Shown one piece after another: positions 17,602 through 26,713 of a stretch of DNA of 64,000 nucleotides. The notes beneath the pieces were generated by a model. The model was not told the origin of the DNA and did no database searches. It saw nothing but the letters and a program-made list of their open reading frames with translations. The position numbers and the translations under genes were made by a program. This DNA is from JAKLIX01 sp964605655 (lineage in GTDB: Bacteria; Bacteroidota; Bacteroidia; Bacteroidales; CAIXZF01), in NCBI GenBank assembly GCA_964605655.1, contig CAZSDK010000004.1:1-64000 (forward strand). The letters run 5' to 3'. Each line of letters starts with the position of its first letter. The first letter of the stretch is position 1.

Positions 17602-19920
17602 ATGAAACGTGATTCTTATTATTCAGGTGGCGACACCATTGTCAAATTCATCCTGGTGCTGCTCCTGATGTTAACGAGTAAGGTCCATGCCCAGGAACTG
17701 AATGATTTTGGCTTCACCAGAAGTTATGATCAGCCTTTGGTTTTCAATAATTCCCAGCTTCTTCCGTATGCCTGGGCCGGCGGCATGAACGCCTGCCAGT
17801 TCTCCACTATTGATCTGAATTTTGACGGGATCAAGGACCTCTTTGTATTCGACCGTATCGGTAACCGTATCCTTCCCTACCTCAATACAGGAACTCCCCA
17901 GAGTGTGAGCTACACCCTGGCACCCCAGCTGGCGGGGAAATTTCCGCCTGTGACCGGTTGGGTGGCTCTCAGGGACTATAACTGCGACGGAAAGGAAGAC
18001 CTTTTTACCTATGGTGGCGGTGGGATCAGGATTTATAAGAACACCTCAGACGCTGTCAACGGCTTGTCGTTCGAGCTGGTCACCAACCAGCTTCTCTCTC
18101 TTATGTTCGGGAATTATATCAATATTTTCCTTACCGAAGTCGACTATCCTGCCATTGATGACATCGATGGTGACGGGGATCTTGATATTCTTACCTTCTG
18201 GATCATAGGTACTTATATTCATTATCACCGCAATATGAGCATGGAGAAATTTGGTACCTGCGACAGTCTTGATTACAGACTGGAATCTCAATGCTGGGGT
18301 TTCATCAGGGAAGGAGATACCTCCAACTATATCACCCTTCATGCTCCCTGTCCTTTTAAGGATACACCTCCGCTTCCTGCCGGTAGTGCTGCTTACCCCG
18401 ATGATATTGAGCACATTGGGTCCACTTTCCTCACCCTGGACCTGAACAACGACCAGGTTAAAGATCTGTTGCTCGGTGATGTCGACTTCCCGGACATCAT
18501 CGGCCTGATCAATGGTGGTGATGCTGATTCAGCCCACATGATCAGCCAGGACGACCATTACCCTTCTTACGATACTTCGGTAAACCTGTACTCTTTTCCG
18601 GTTTGCGCGAATATCGACGTGGATAATGACAACAGGAAGGACCTGTTGGTCTCACCCTTCGATCCCAATATTCTTATTACCGAAAGCGACCACAGTGTGT
18701 GGCAGTACAAGGATGTCAACATTGCGGGCCCTCCCTTGTTCCGGCTACAGTCAAAGTCTTTCCTGCAGGGAGGCATGATCGATGTCGGAACGTCTTCTTA
18801 TCCGGTGGTTTGTGACGTTGATCAGGATGGTCTGACGGATATCATGGTGGGGAACTTCGGGTATCATGATTCGTCGTACTACGTATCCGGTTTTCTTCAT
18901 TCCGTTTTCAGGAGCAGGCTGATGTGGCTTCGTAACGACGGGACCCCCTCCTCCCCGCATTTCGTCGTAGCCGACACCAATTTTGCAGGGATTGCTTCCA
19001 TGAACCTCACCATGGCTTATCCGGCTTTCGGCGACCTTGACGGCGATGGTGACCTCGACATGTTGCTTGGAAACTCAAATGGGAAACTGTATTATTTTGA
19101 AAATCAGGCTGGAGCAGGTAATCCTCTTTCCTTTGCACCACCTGTTCCCGATTACCAGGGCATTGATGCAGGTGATGCCAGTACCCCGCAGATCTGGGAC
19201 CTGGATAATGATGGGGTGCTTGATCTGATCATCGGAAATAAGAAGGGTACCCTTCACTATTATCATAATACAGGCACAACACAGAATCCTGTTTTTCAGT
19301 ATATTACGGACAGTCTCGGAAAGGTCGATGTCAGGGATGCCTTTATGTCATGGGAAGGCTACAGTGTGCCGTGTTTCTTTAAAACTGCAGGGGATACCAG
19401 CCGGCTTTTCCTGGGATCTTTAAAAGGAGGTTTGTCCTATTACAAAGGAATTGACGGAAACCTCGCAGACACATTCACGGAGGTCAGCCAGGACTATCTG
19501 TATCTGAAAGATGGTACCAATTCATCGGTTGCAGTGTTTAACTTTGACAATGATGCCTATCCTGACATGGTGATGGGCAATACCTGCGGCGGACTGGCCT
19601 ACTATAAAGGCTCTGTCCCTCTTCTTTCAGGGATTCCCTCATCGTTAGGCCAGGGAACACTTGACGTTTCTGTTTATCCGAATCCGGCCAATGATGAATG
19701 TTGGGTGGAATGTTCCTCCGGCCAGCGCATTCATGATCTTTCCTACGCCCTGTACACCATGGACGCGCGTTTTGTGGCAGGCAACCGTCTGAACGCAAAT
19801 CCTTCCAGGATCCCTTTGCACCTGGTCCCAGGGGTATATCTGATGCAATTGTCCGCCAGGGATGATCGTCACCAGAATATCAAATCAAGACCGCTGAGGC
19901 TGGTGATTGTCAGAAAGTAA
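17602..19920 (+). CDS. FG-GAP/VCBS-repeat surface protein with T9SS sorting domain
   Basis: An exported protein of 772 residues. The signal peptide (core VKFILVLLLMLTS, cut near VHAQE) comes after an unusually long polar N-terminus. At least seven calcium-loop repeats of the FG-GAP/VCBS type follow, with the D-x-D/N-x-D-G-x-x-D pattern (DLNFDGIKDL, DIDGDGDLDI, DVDQDGLTDI, DLDGDGDLDM, DLDNDGVLDL, NFDNDAYPDM), making a beta-propeller over residues 50-680. The T9SS sorting domain (VYPNPANDECW, GVYLMQL, LRLVIVRK) closes the protein. The stop overlaps the convergent retropepsin gene by 11 bases. Ligand unknown. Confidence 0.82.
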   Translation: MKRDSYYSGGDTIVKFILVLLLMLTSKVHAQELNDFGFTRSYDQPLVFNNSQLLPYAWAGGMNACQFSTIDLNFDGIKDLFVFDRIGNRILPYLNTGTPQSVSYTLAPQLAGKFPPVTGWVALRDYNCDGKEDLFTYGGGGIRIYKNTSDAVNGLSFELVTNQLLSLMFGNYINIFLTEVDYPAIDDIDGDGDLDILTFWIIGTYIHYHRNMSMEKFGTCDSLDYRLESQCWGFIREGDTSNYITLHAPCPFKDTPPLPAGSAAYPDDIEHIGSTFLTLDLNNDQVKDLLLGDVDFPDIIGLINGGDADSAHMISQDDHYPSYDTSVNLYSFPVCANIDVDNDNRKDLLVSPFDPNILITESDHSVWQYKDVNIAGPPLFRLQSKSFLQGGMIDVGTSSYPVVCDVDQDGLTDIMVGNFGYHDSSYYVSGFLHSVFRSRLMWLRNDGTPSSPHFVVADTNFAGIASMNLTMAYPAFGDLDGDGDLDMLLGNSNGKLYYFENQAGAGNPLSFAPPVPDYQGIDAGDASTPQIWDLDNDGVLDLIIGNKKGTLHYYHNTGTTQNPVFQYITDSLGKVDVRDAFMSWEGYSVPCFFKTAGDTSRLFLGSLKGGLSYYKGIDGNLADTFTEVSQDYLYLKDGTNSSVAVFNFDNDAYPDMVMGNTCGGLAYYKGSVPLLSGIPSSLGQGTLDVSVYPNPANDECWVECSSGQRIHDLSYALYTMDARFVAGNRLNANPSRIPLHLVPGVYLMQLSARDDRHQNIKSRPLRLVIVRK

Positions 19921-20377
19921 CGGTCTTTCCGCGTTTCCTTTTTGGTGGTGTCTTGATTTTCAATATCATACGATCGTAGTCGATGGTAGCGCGGGTGAGA
20001 TGGAGAAGGTCTCCTCCAATGAACCCGTCGACCGGGGCGATGCCAATAGCAGTGATCATCTGATTGACCATGGTAAGGTCGACCAGGGCGGCCTGGTATT
20101 GTTTCAGTTCAAATCCTCCCAGTCGTAAGGAAGGAAGGAAGGTGATGCTGCTTTCGAGATTCGTGGCACCAATTCCTCCCAGGGGACCTTCATTCACTTC
20201 TATGTCCTGCTCATCGAGTGTGCAGATCCGTTTGATGGTCTCCTTGTCGAATACAGTTCTGGAGGCACCTGTATCCACGAGCATGCGGACGGGGTGATCA
20301 TTCAGACTGGCGGGAACAGCAATATGGAAGCCATCTGTCTGGATGGGGATCAGTTCCATTGAAATAAGAAAAACCAT
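19910..20377 (-). CDS. retropepsin-like aspartic protease (clan AA)
   Basis: A single-domain protein of 155 residues with the active-site triad Asp35-Thr-Gly37 in RMLVDTGASRTVFD. The second conserved region, usually L-L-G-x-x-F-L, reads GFIGGDLLHL, and the end (ATIDYDRMILKIK) is the usual closing hairpin. Such proteins work as homodimers, each chain giving one Asp. A short hydrophobic N-terminus (MVFLIS) may be part of a signal; an alternative ATG lies at 20359. It is the last gene of a long minus-strand run, 8 bases after the LOG-family gene. Substrate unknown. Unlike the tail of the porE-like protein at 11.2 kb, its catalytic motif is intact. Confidence 0.75.
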   Translation of the reverse strand: MVFLISMELIPIQTDGFHIAVPASLNDHPVRMLVDTGASRTVFDKETIKRICTLDEQDIEVNEGPLGGIGATNLESSITFLPSLRLGGFELKQYQAALVDLTMVNQMITAIGIAPVDGFIGGDLLHLTRATIDYDRMILKIKTPPKRKRGKTVTF

Positions 20378-20385
20378 GATGGTGG

Positions 20386-21105
20386 TTAGAAGTTTGGTTT
20401 AAGGGCATATCGCTGGTAAAACTCGTCGATGACGGTTACCGCTTCCTCGGCTGTGTCAACAATAGTGAATATTTTCAGGTCATCCTCCCCGATATAGTTA
20501 TGTTCGATCATCCGGTCTTTGATCCAGTCAACCAGTCCCTGCCAGTGTTCTTTGCCGACAAGAACGATGGGGAACTTCACCATTTTGTGGGTCTGGATCA
20601 GGGTGATGGCTTCAAACAGTTCATCCAGGGTACCAAATCCTCCGGGCATGACGACATACCCCTGGCTGTACTTCATGAACATGGGTTTTCTGACGAAGAA
20701 ATAGTCGAAAGTCAGCAGTTTATCGCTGTCGATGAAAGGATTGGGACTTTGTTCGAAAGGCAGGCTGATGTTGAGTCCCACCGACTTGCCATTGGAGTAG
20801 TGGGAGCCTTTGTTGCCGGCTTCCATGATGCCGGGCCCTCCTCCGGTGATGATACCGAATCCTTTGGTGGTGAGAAGATAAGCAATTTTCTCGGCCATCC
20901 GGTAGTATTTGTCGCTTTGCTTCACCCGGGCTGATCCAAAGATGGTGACACAGGGTCCGATGCGGGAAAGCTTCTCATAGCCTTCCACAAATTCAGCCAT
21001 GATCTTAAAAACTTCCCAGGAGTCGGTAGACATAACTTCCGTCCAGTCCTTCGGGATAAATGACTGCCGGATTCTTTCTTCTTCGCTGATATCATTCATG
21101 TTCAT
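20386..21105 (-). CDS. LOG-family (TIGR00730) nucleotide 5'-monophosphate phosphoribohydrolase
   Basis: A Rossmann-fold protein of 239 residues of the family that splits nucleoside 5'-monophosphates into base and ribose 5-phosphate, known in plants for cytokinin activation. It has both family motifs, GGGPGIMEAGNKG and PGGFGTLDELFE, and the N-terminal FGSARV loop. The ATG at 21105 overlaps the uvrA stop as TGATG; a GTG one codon upstream and an ATG two codons downstream are also possible. Coupling to uvrA suggests a shared transcript, but no functional link is known. Substrate preference cannot be read from sequence. Confidence 0.85.
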   Translation of the reverse strand: MNMNDISEEERIRQSFIPKDWTEVMSTDSWEVFKIMAEFVEGYEKLSRIGPCVTIFGSARVKQSDKYYRMAEKIAYLLTTKGFGIITGGGPGIMEAGNKGSHYSNGKSVGLNISLPFEQSPNPFIDSDKLLTFDYFFVRKPMFMKYSQGYVVMPGGFGTLDELFEAITLIQTHKMVKFPIVLVGKEHWQGLVDWIKDRMIEHNYIGEDDLKIFTIVDTAEEAVTVIDEFYQRYALKPNF

Positions 21106-24005
21106 CACTTATAGAGGTTTATTTCTGATGATGCAAATTCTCTTTTAATAAACTGGCCGGTGTGGCTTTCTTTGACCCGGGCTACCTGTTCGGGACTACC
21201 CTGGCACACGATGGTGCCGCCTTTATCTCCGCCTTCCGGTCCCATGTCGATGATATAATCAGCCACCTTGATCACATCCATGTTATGTTCGATCACCACC
21301 ACGGTATTTCCTTTGTCGGTAAGACGGTTCAGCACATTCATGAGTACCCTGACATCTTCAAAATGAAGTCCGGTGGTGGGTTCGTCGAGGATGTACAGGG
21401 TGTTGCCTGTATCTTTTCTCGAAAGTTCGGATGACAGTTTTACCCTCTGGGCCTCACCACCCGAGAGGGTGGTCGATTGCTGGCCGAGGGTGATATAGCC
21501 CAGCCCGACTTCATACAAGGTCCTGATTTTCTGTTGTATGGAAGGGATGTTCTCGAAAAACTCCAGGGCTTGTTCTATGTTGAGGTCCAGCACGTCGCTG
21601 ATCGATTTTCCTTTGTACCTGACTTCAAGGGTCTCACGGTTATAACGTTTGCCGTTGCAGGTTTCGCATAATACATGCACATCGGGGAGGAAGTTCATCT
21701 CAATGATCCGTATGCCTGCCCCGCTGCAGGTCTCACATCTGCCTCCTTTCACATTGAAAGAGAAGCGTCCGGGCTGATAGCCTCTGATTCTTGCCTCGGG
21801 GATCTGGCTGAAAAGTTTCCTGATTTCATCGAACACTCCGGTATAGGTCGCCGGGTTGGAACGGGGCGTCCTTCCGATGGGTGACTGGTCGATCTCGATG
21901 ACCTTGTCAATATTCCTGAGCCCTTCAATGGTATCGTAGGGGAGAGGTTTGGCATCGGAGCGGTAGAAATGACGGTTCAGGATGGGGAACAGGGTTTCGT
22001 TGATCAGGGAAGACTTGCCGCTGCCCGACACCCCGGTGACGCAGACCAGCATGCCCAGCGGCAACTCCAGGGTGAGGTTTTTGAGGTTGTTTCCTGCAGC
22101 GCCTGTCAGGACCAGTTTTTTGCCGTTGCCGGGTCTTCTCTGCCTGGGGATCTCGATGTTCTTTCTTCCTGAAAGATACAGACCGGTAATGGTGTCGGAT
22201 CCTGCTATCTGCGCAGGGCTTCCCTGTGCCACGATTTTTCCGCCATGGGTGCCTGCACCCGGACCGATATCCACTACATGATCGGCCGACAGTATCATCT
22301 CCTTGTCATGTTCCACCACTACGATGGAGTTGCCAATATCTCTCAGGTCGCTCAATGCTTTGATGAGCCGGAGGTTATCGCGTTGATGCAGGCCGATGCT
22401 GGGTTCATCGAGGATGTAGAGGACCCCCTGCAGCTGCGACCCGATCTGAGTGGCCAGCCGTATCCTCTGAGATTCGCCTCCGGAGAGGCTTACGGCGGAG
22501 CGGTCGAGCGAGAGGTAATCCAGGCCTACCTGAAGAAGAAACTGCAGCCGGGTCTTTATCTCACGGATGATCTCATGACCGACACTCTTCTTTCTTGAAT
22601 CCAGGACAGACTCCGCTTCTTCCAGCCAGGTAAGGAGTTTTTTGGGTTCCATGCGCGACAGTTCGGCGATGTTTCGGTCATGGATCCTGAAAAACAGGCT
22701 TTCCTTTTTCAGCCGGGAACCATTACAGTCAGGACAGGCGATGCGGTTCATGAATCCTCCGGCCCACTTTTGGATGCCTTTGGGGGCGGCGTCGGTATTC
22801 TGGTTGACGATAAAGCTGACGATCCCTTCAAAAGTCATGGAATAGGTTGAGGTCACTCCCATGCTTTCCTGGCGGACCTTCAGGAGCTCATCAGAGCCGT
22901 ATAATATGGTGTTGATGGCTTCATCGGGAAGGTCCTGCACGGGCGTGTCCAGGTCAAAGCCGTGTTTCTCCCCAAGTGCCTCCAATTGCCTGAATATCCA
23001 GGTGTTCCTGTACTCGCCGATAGGGCTGAGTCCTCCTTTGCGAATGGTCCTTGCCGGGTCAGGGATGATGCGGTTGAGGTCGACCTCTGCGACGGTGCCC
23101 AGCCCGTTGCATACCGGACAGGAACCATAGGGCGAGTTGAAGGAGAAGGTGTTGGGTTCGGGCTCATCATAGGAGATCCCGGTGGTAGGACACATCAGGT
23201 GCCTGCTCAGGTGTCTGACGCTACCCCTGTCGCTTTCCATCACCATGAGGCTTCCTTTGCCGTGCCTCAATGCCACCTGCACCGATTCCGTGATCCTCCG
23301 GGCCGTCTCTTCTTTAACATTCATCTTATCGATGACAATCTCAATGTTATGGATTTTGTATCGGTCGACCTGAAGACCATAGGTGATCTCTCTGATCTCT
23401 CCATCGATCCTGACCTTAAGAAATCCCTGTTTCCTGATCTGATCGAACACCTCCCTGTAATGGCCTTTACGGCCTTTCACGATGGGTGCCAGCAGGGTGA
23501 TCGTCTTTCCCTGGAAATCCTGAAGGATAAGGTTGATGATATCCGTCTCGGAATAACGGACCATCTTTTCTCCTGTCTGGTAGGAATAGGCATCGGCTAT
23601 TCGGGCGTACAAAAGACGGATAAAGTCATATATTTCCGTGATGGTGCCAACCGTCGACCTGGGGTTTTTACTCACCGATTTTTGTTCGATGGAAATAACA
23701 GGGCTCAGTCCGCTGATATGATCTACCTCTGGTCGTTCAAGGTTGCCAAGGAATTGCCGGGCATACGCGGAAAAGGTCTCGATATACCTTCGCTGGCCTT
23801 CCGCATATAATGTGTCGAAAGCCAGGGAAGATTTACCGCTGCCGCTCAGCCCTGTGATTACCACCAGACGGTTGCGGGGAATGCTGACATCCAGGTTTTT
23901 AAGGTTGTGCGCTTTGGCCCCATAGACCTCTATCCACTCAGATCTTTCCTGCTGTGTCATGGTGCCTTGCTCATTGAAGCCCAAACCTGTCCTGTCATCC
24001 TTCAT
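21105..24005 (-). CDS. uvrA: excinuclease ABC subunit A
   Basis: The damage-sensing ATPase of nucleotide excision repair. The 966-residue protein has two ABC modules: Walker A motifs GLSGSGKSSLAFDT (near the start) and GVSGSGKSSLINET (middle), signature motifs VSLSGGESQRIRLA and TTLSGGEAQRVKL, and Walker B YILDEPSIGLHQ and YILDEPTTGLHF. The C-terminal zinc finger is intact (CETCSGAG ... CETCNGKR). In the first zinc region the leading pair reads C-P-T-T while CPVCNGLG remains, a variation I recall as common in this phylum. Start 24005 is preceded by AAAAGG; ATG 23960 (MTQQERSEW) is an alternative nearer the usual N-terminus. Confidence 0.96.
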   Translation of the reverse strand: MKDDRTGLGFNEQGTMTQQERSEWIEVYGAKAHNLKNLDVSIPRNRLVVITGLSGSGKSSLAFDTLYAEGQRRYIETFSAYARQFLGNLERPEVDHISGLSPVISIEQKSVSKNPRSTVGTITEIYDFIRLLYARIADAYSYQTGEKMVRYSETDIINLILQDFQGKTITLLAPIVKGRKGHYREVFDQIRKQGFLKVRIDGEIREITYGLQVDRYKIHNIEIVIDKMNVKEETARRITESVQVALRHGKGSLMVMESDRGSVRHLSRHLMCPTTGISYDEPEPNTFSFNSPYGSCPVCNGLGTVAEVDLNRIIPDPARTIRKGGLSPIGEYRNTWIFRQLEALGEKHGFDLDTPVQDLPDEAINTILYGSDELLKVRQESMGVTSTYSMTFEGIVSFIVNQNTDAAPKGIQKWAGGFMNRIACPDCNGSRLKKESLFFRIHDRNIAELSRMEPKKLLTWLEEAESVLDSRKKSVGHEIIREIKTRLQFLLQVGLDYLSLDRSAVSLSGGESQRIRLATQIGSQLQGVLYILDEPSIGLHQRDNLRLIKALSDLRDIGNSIVVVEHDKEMILSADHVVDIGPGAGTHGGKIVAQGSPAQIAGSDTITGLYLSGRKNIEIPRQRRPGNGKKLVLTGAAGNNLKNLTLELPLGMLVCVTGVSGSGKSSLINETLFPILNRHFYRSDAKPLPYDTIEGLRNIDKVIEIDQSPIGRTPRSNPATYTGVFDEIRKLFSQIPEARIRGYQPGRFSFNVKGGRCETCSGAGIRIIEMNFLPDVHVLCETCNGKRYNRETLEVRYKGKSISDVLDLNIEQALEFFENIPSIQQKIRTLYEVGLGYITLGQQSTTLSGGEAQRVKLSSELSRKDTGNTLYILDEPTTGLHFEDVRVLMNVLNRLTDKGNTVVVIEHNMDVIKVADYIIDMGPEGGDKGGTIVCQGSPEQVARVKESHTGQFIKREFASSEINLYK

Positions 24006-24016
24006 GTCTGCCTTTT

Positions 24017-24994
24017 CTAATGCTGTGGTAAAGAGTTTTCAAAGAGCCTGGAGTACAGAAGGTCCTTGGGTTCAGGGATTTGCAGCACGTATTTTTTTTG
24101 AAGCTTGTTGTTCAGGGTGTTTTTTCGCAGCCAGGGATTTAGTTCTTTCAATATCTTATAGTTGATCTTTTGCGATATGGCAAAGGAGGCCAGGTCGTTC
24201 ACTGTGCTGTCGATAGTCACCTGTCTGCAGGGTATGACCGGGTAGAGGTCTGTATTCCGGTAGAAGAAACCATATTTTGCCGGGTCGCGAAAAATCTCTT
24301 TCAGGGCGAGGATTCTGAAGATATACCTGGAGGTCTCCTGGTTGAGGAGGAGGTCATAATAGGAAGAAGCCTGCTGTTGGCTCATGGGTTTGGAAATATT
24401 GTCGGAACCGGCGTTATAGGCTGCCGCCGCCAGCGTCCAGTTCCCGAATCGTGCAAAGGCGTTTTTCAGGTAGGCACAGGCTGCTGCTGTTGCTTTCTCC
24501 AGGTGGTAGCGCTCATCCACCTCATCAGTGATTTCCAGGTTATATTGTAAGCCTGTTTCTTTTAAAAACTGCCAGTAACCTGCGGCCCCGGCCGGTGAGA
24601 CCACGTTGGTCAGCCCGCTCTCGCATAATGCCAGGTATTTAAAATCATCCGGGACGCCGTTCTTTTTCAGTATGGGCTCAATAATGGTGAAATACCGGTG
24701 AGCCCGTTTGATCATCAGAAAAGTGGAAGAATGAAAATAAACATTGCTCAGCAATTCGCGGTCAAGAGCTTCCCTGACCCAGAAGGTATCAACCGGTACT
24801 TTTTCCCCGGCAAAAGTCAGATCCTTCGGGATATCGTAAGTAAATACATAGAACTGATTTCGTTTGGCATCCTCAAATTCCTGTGATGTGAGACCGTGTC
24901 TGAAATCGGAAAAAATAAACAGACCGGCCAGAACCAGCATCAGAGGCATGAACAGCCATCGTAACCAGGGTTTGATCTTCATCAGCAGTTGCAT
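24017..24994 (-). CDS. membrane-anchored lytic transglycosylase (SLT domain)
   Basis: Cuts the MurNAc-GlcNAc bond of peptidoglycan to make 1,6-anhydro ends. The 325-residue protein has an N-terminal membrane anchor (WLFMPLMLVLAGLFIF), a goose-type lysozyme/SLT domain with catalytic Glu125 in LALCESGLTN, and the family motifs SPAGAAGYWQFL and AAAAYNAGSDNI. The C-terminal part (about 240-310) looks like a LysM-type or MltD-type repeat, without an obvious motif. It lies 9 bases from the WecA-family gene and 11 from uvrA. An alternative ATG is at 24982. It may serve wall remodelling for the envelope polymers made upstream. Confidence 0.85.
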   Translation of the reverse strand: MQLLMKIKPWLRWLFMPLMLVLAGLFIFSDFRHGLTSQEFEDAKRNQFYVFTYDIPKDLTFAGEKVPVDTFWVREALDRELLSNVYFHSSTFLMIKRAHRYFTIIEPILKKNGVPDDFKYLALCESGLTNVVSPAGAAGYWQFLKETGLQYNLEITDEVDERYHLEKATAAACAYLKNAFARFGNWTLAAAAYNAGSDNISKPMSQQQASSYYDLLLNQETSRYIFRILALKEIFRDPAKYGFFYRNTDLYPVIPCRQVTIDSTVNDLASFAISQKINYKILKELNPWLRKNTLNNKLQKKYVLQIPEPKDLLYSRLFENSLPQH

Positions 24995-25003
24995 GATTAT
25001 CTG

Positions 25004-26080
25004 TTACTTGTGTTGGTTTAAGTTGGCAATATAAAAGAGACCGGAGAAAAGGATCAGGAAGTAAATAAGGCAGAAGATGGCAGGGGGGAGTTTCCATTCC
25101 GGGAAAAGAAAGACGATGATCAGGCTGATGATGGCGTTAACCAGCGAAATGGCTATAATGATCCAGGCGACCTGGCGATCGCTCAGTCCGAGATAGGACA
25201 AATGATGCGTGGTGTGGTCCTTTCCTCCGACAAAGGGAGACCGGCCTTTTCGTAATCTCTTGATAAAGACGGTGGTAGTGTCGATCAGGGGTAGGGAGAA
25301 CACTACCATGATCAGGATCACATGCCTCGACAGGTAGAGGTTTGTTTCGTTGACGTAAGGGTTCCAATAGTAGATGATGCCAATGGTGGCCAGGATTACC
25401 CCGAGAAACTGACTCCCGGTATCTCCCATGAACATTTGTGAAGGATACCAGTTAAAAAGCAGAAACCCGCCCAGGGAGGCCAGAATGCCTGTCATGACCA
25501 GGAAATAGGGATTGGCATAGTCACCTTTAATGAGAATGGTGACCAGCGTGGTGGTGATAATGAAGATGGATACCAGGGTGGTGATGCCATCCATGTTATC
25601 GAGCATGTTGATGGAATTCATGATCCCGATGACCCATACAAGGGTGATAGCATAATTCAGCCAGAGATTATCAAAAAGATTGATATAGGTCCCGGTGGCG
25701 ATGAGAATGATCGCACAGATGATCTGGCTGACCAGTTTCAACCAGACTTTGGTGTTGTAAGCATCATCATATAAACCAATCAGAAACCCTATGGTAGTGG
25801 CCATCAAAAAACCGATGAACTGGAGGTTTCGGAAGGATGTACTTTGTTCAAAGACAATGGAATAAACCGAAAGGGAGAAGAGAAAAATGATGAAAAATGA
25901 AATACCCCCGAAGGAAGGTTTGGAATCAGCGCTCCAGCGGATCATGGCGAAGTCTCTATTCCTGATACCCAGTGTTTGTGCGAATTTCAGGAACAAACCA
26001 TTGATCAGCACACTCAGGACAAATGTGACGATAAAAAACAAAGAATAGGAGACCAAAATGGCCTGGTCAGTGACTGACAT
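25004..26080 (-). CDS. WecA/MraY-family undecaprenyl-phosphate sugar-1-phosphate transferase
   Basis: A polytopic membrane enzyme of 358 residues, about ten helices, that moves a sugar-1-phosphate (typically GlcNAc-1-P in WecA relatives) from UDP-sugar to undecaprenyl phosphate, the first step of a lipid-linked polysaccharide. The family motifs are present: SFGGISFF, the Mg-binding LIGLYDDAYN, NSINMLDNMDGITT, MFMGDTGSQFLG and the cytoplasmic GGKDHTTHHLSYLG. Position after rfbC, wzc and wza points to exopolysaccharide or O-antigen work and not to cell-wall MraY. The donor sugar cannot be told from sequence. The 88 bases before it hold only a weak -7-like TACCTTGC (26148-26141). Confidence 0.88.
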   Translation of the reverse strand: MSVTDQAILVSYSLFFIVTFVLSVLINGLFLKFAQTLGIRNRDFAMIRWSADSKPSFGGISFFIIFLFSLSVYSIVFEQSTSFRNLQFIGFLMATTIGFLIGLYDDAYNTKVWLKLVSQIICAIILIATGTYINLFDNLWLNYAITLVWVIGIMNSINMLDNMDGITTLVSIFIITTTLVTILIKGDYANPYFLVMTGILASLGGFLLFNWYPSQMFMGDTGSQFLGVILATIGIIYYWNPYVNETNLYLSRHVILIMVVFSLPLIDTTTVFIKRLRKGRSPFVGGKDHTTHHLSYLGLSDRQVAWIIIAISLVNAIISLIIVFLFPEWKLPPAIFCLIYFLILFSGLFYIANLNQHK

Positions 26081-26168
26081 ACCAGAATCTTGAAATTAAT
26101 CAACTGATTGTCAATACTTTTATTTTATATTGACTGGTTTGCAAGGTACGAAGAATTGTCGTAATAAT

Positions 26169-26711
26169 TCAGAAAGGGCTCGAGAAAGATTCAAAAAACA
26201 AGCCTTCCTGATCCTTTTCCGAGACAGTAGGGTTCTCCTGACCCCATGCAATATGAAGCAGGGGATCGTTCCAGAGAAGACAGGCTTCGGCTTCTTTACA
26301 ATAGAAGGAAGTACATTTATATTGAAAAATGGTATGGTCCTCCAGGCTGAGGAACCCATGGGCAAACCCTTCGGGAATCCAGAGCATCAGGTTGTTTTCA
26401 CCGGTAAGTTTTACGGAAAAGTGTCTTCCAAAAAAAGGGGAAGATTTCCTGAGATCGACCGCTACGTCAAGCACGGAACCATAAGCCACTCTCACCAATT
26501 TGCCCTGGGCATGAGGGGGCAACTGGAAGTGGAGTCCCCTGATGACACCCCGGTTCGACACCGATTGGTTGTCCTGGACAAATTCAACAGCGATACCTGC
26601 CTGATCAAAAATTCTTCTGTTGAACGATTCGAAGAATAGTCCGCGGTGATCCCTGAACACAGGAACCTCGATCATGAGGAGGTCAGGAATGGGTGTGGGA
26701 ATGAAGGGCAT
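26169..26711 (-). CDS. rfbC: dTDP-4-dehydrorhamnose 3,5-epimerase
   Basis: The third step of dTDP-L-rhamnose synthesis. The 180-residue cupin has GVIRGLHFQLPP with the catalytic His61, the DVAVDLRKSSPFFG motif and IPEGFAHGF. The window has none of rfbA, rfbB or rfbD, so the rest of the pathway must lie elsewhere. The start is 2 bases after the wzc-like stop. Its presence suggests that L-rhamnose or a related deoxysugar enters the polymer exported by the neighbouring proteins. Confidence 0.92.
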   Translation of the reverse strand: MPFIPTPIPDLLMIEVPVFRDHRGLFFESFNRRIFDQAGIAVEFVQDNQSVSNRGVIRGLHFQLPPHAQGKLVRVAYGSVLDVAVDLRKSSPFFGRHFSVKLTGENNLMLWIPEGFAHGFLSLEDHTIFQYKCTSFYCKEAEACLLWNDPLLHIAWGQENPTVSEKDQEGLFFESFSSPF

Positions 26712-26713
26712 AC

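Noticed and set aside
22962..23810. 282-codon plus-strand frame opposite uvrA
   Set aside because: Antisense to a highly conserved gene; no domain.
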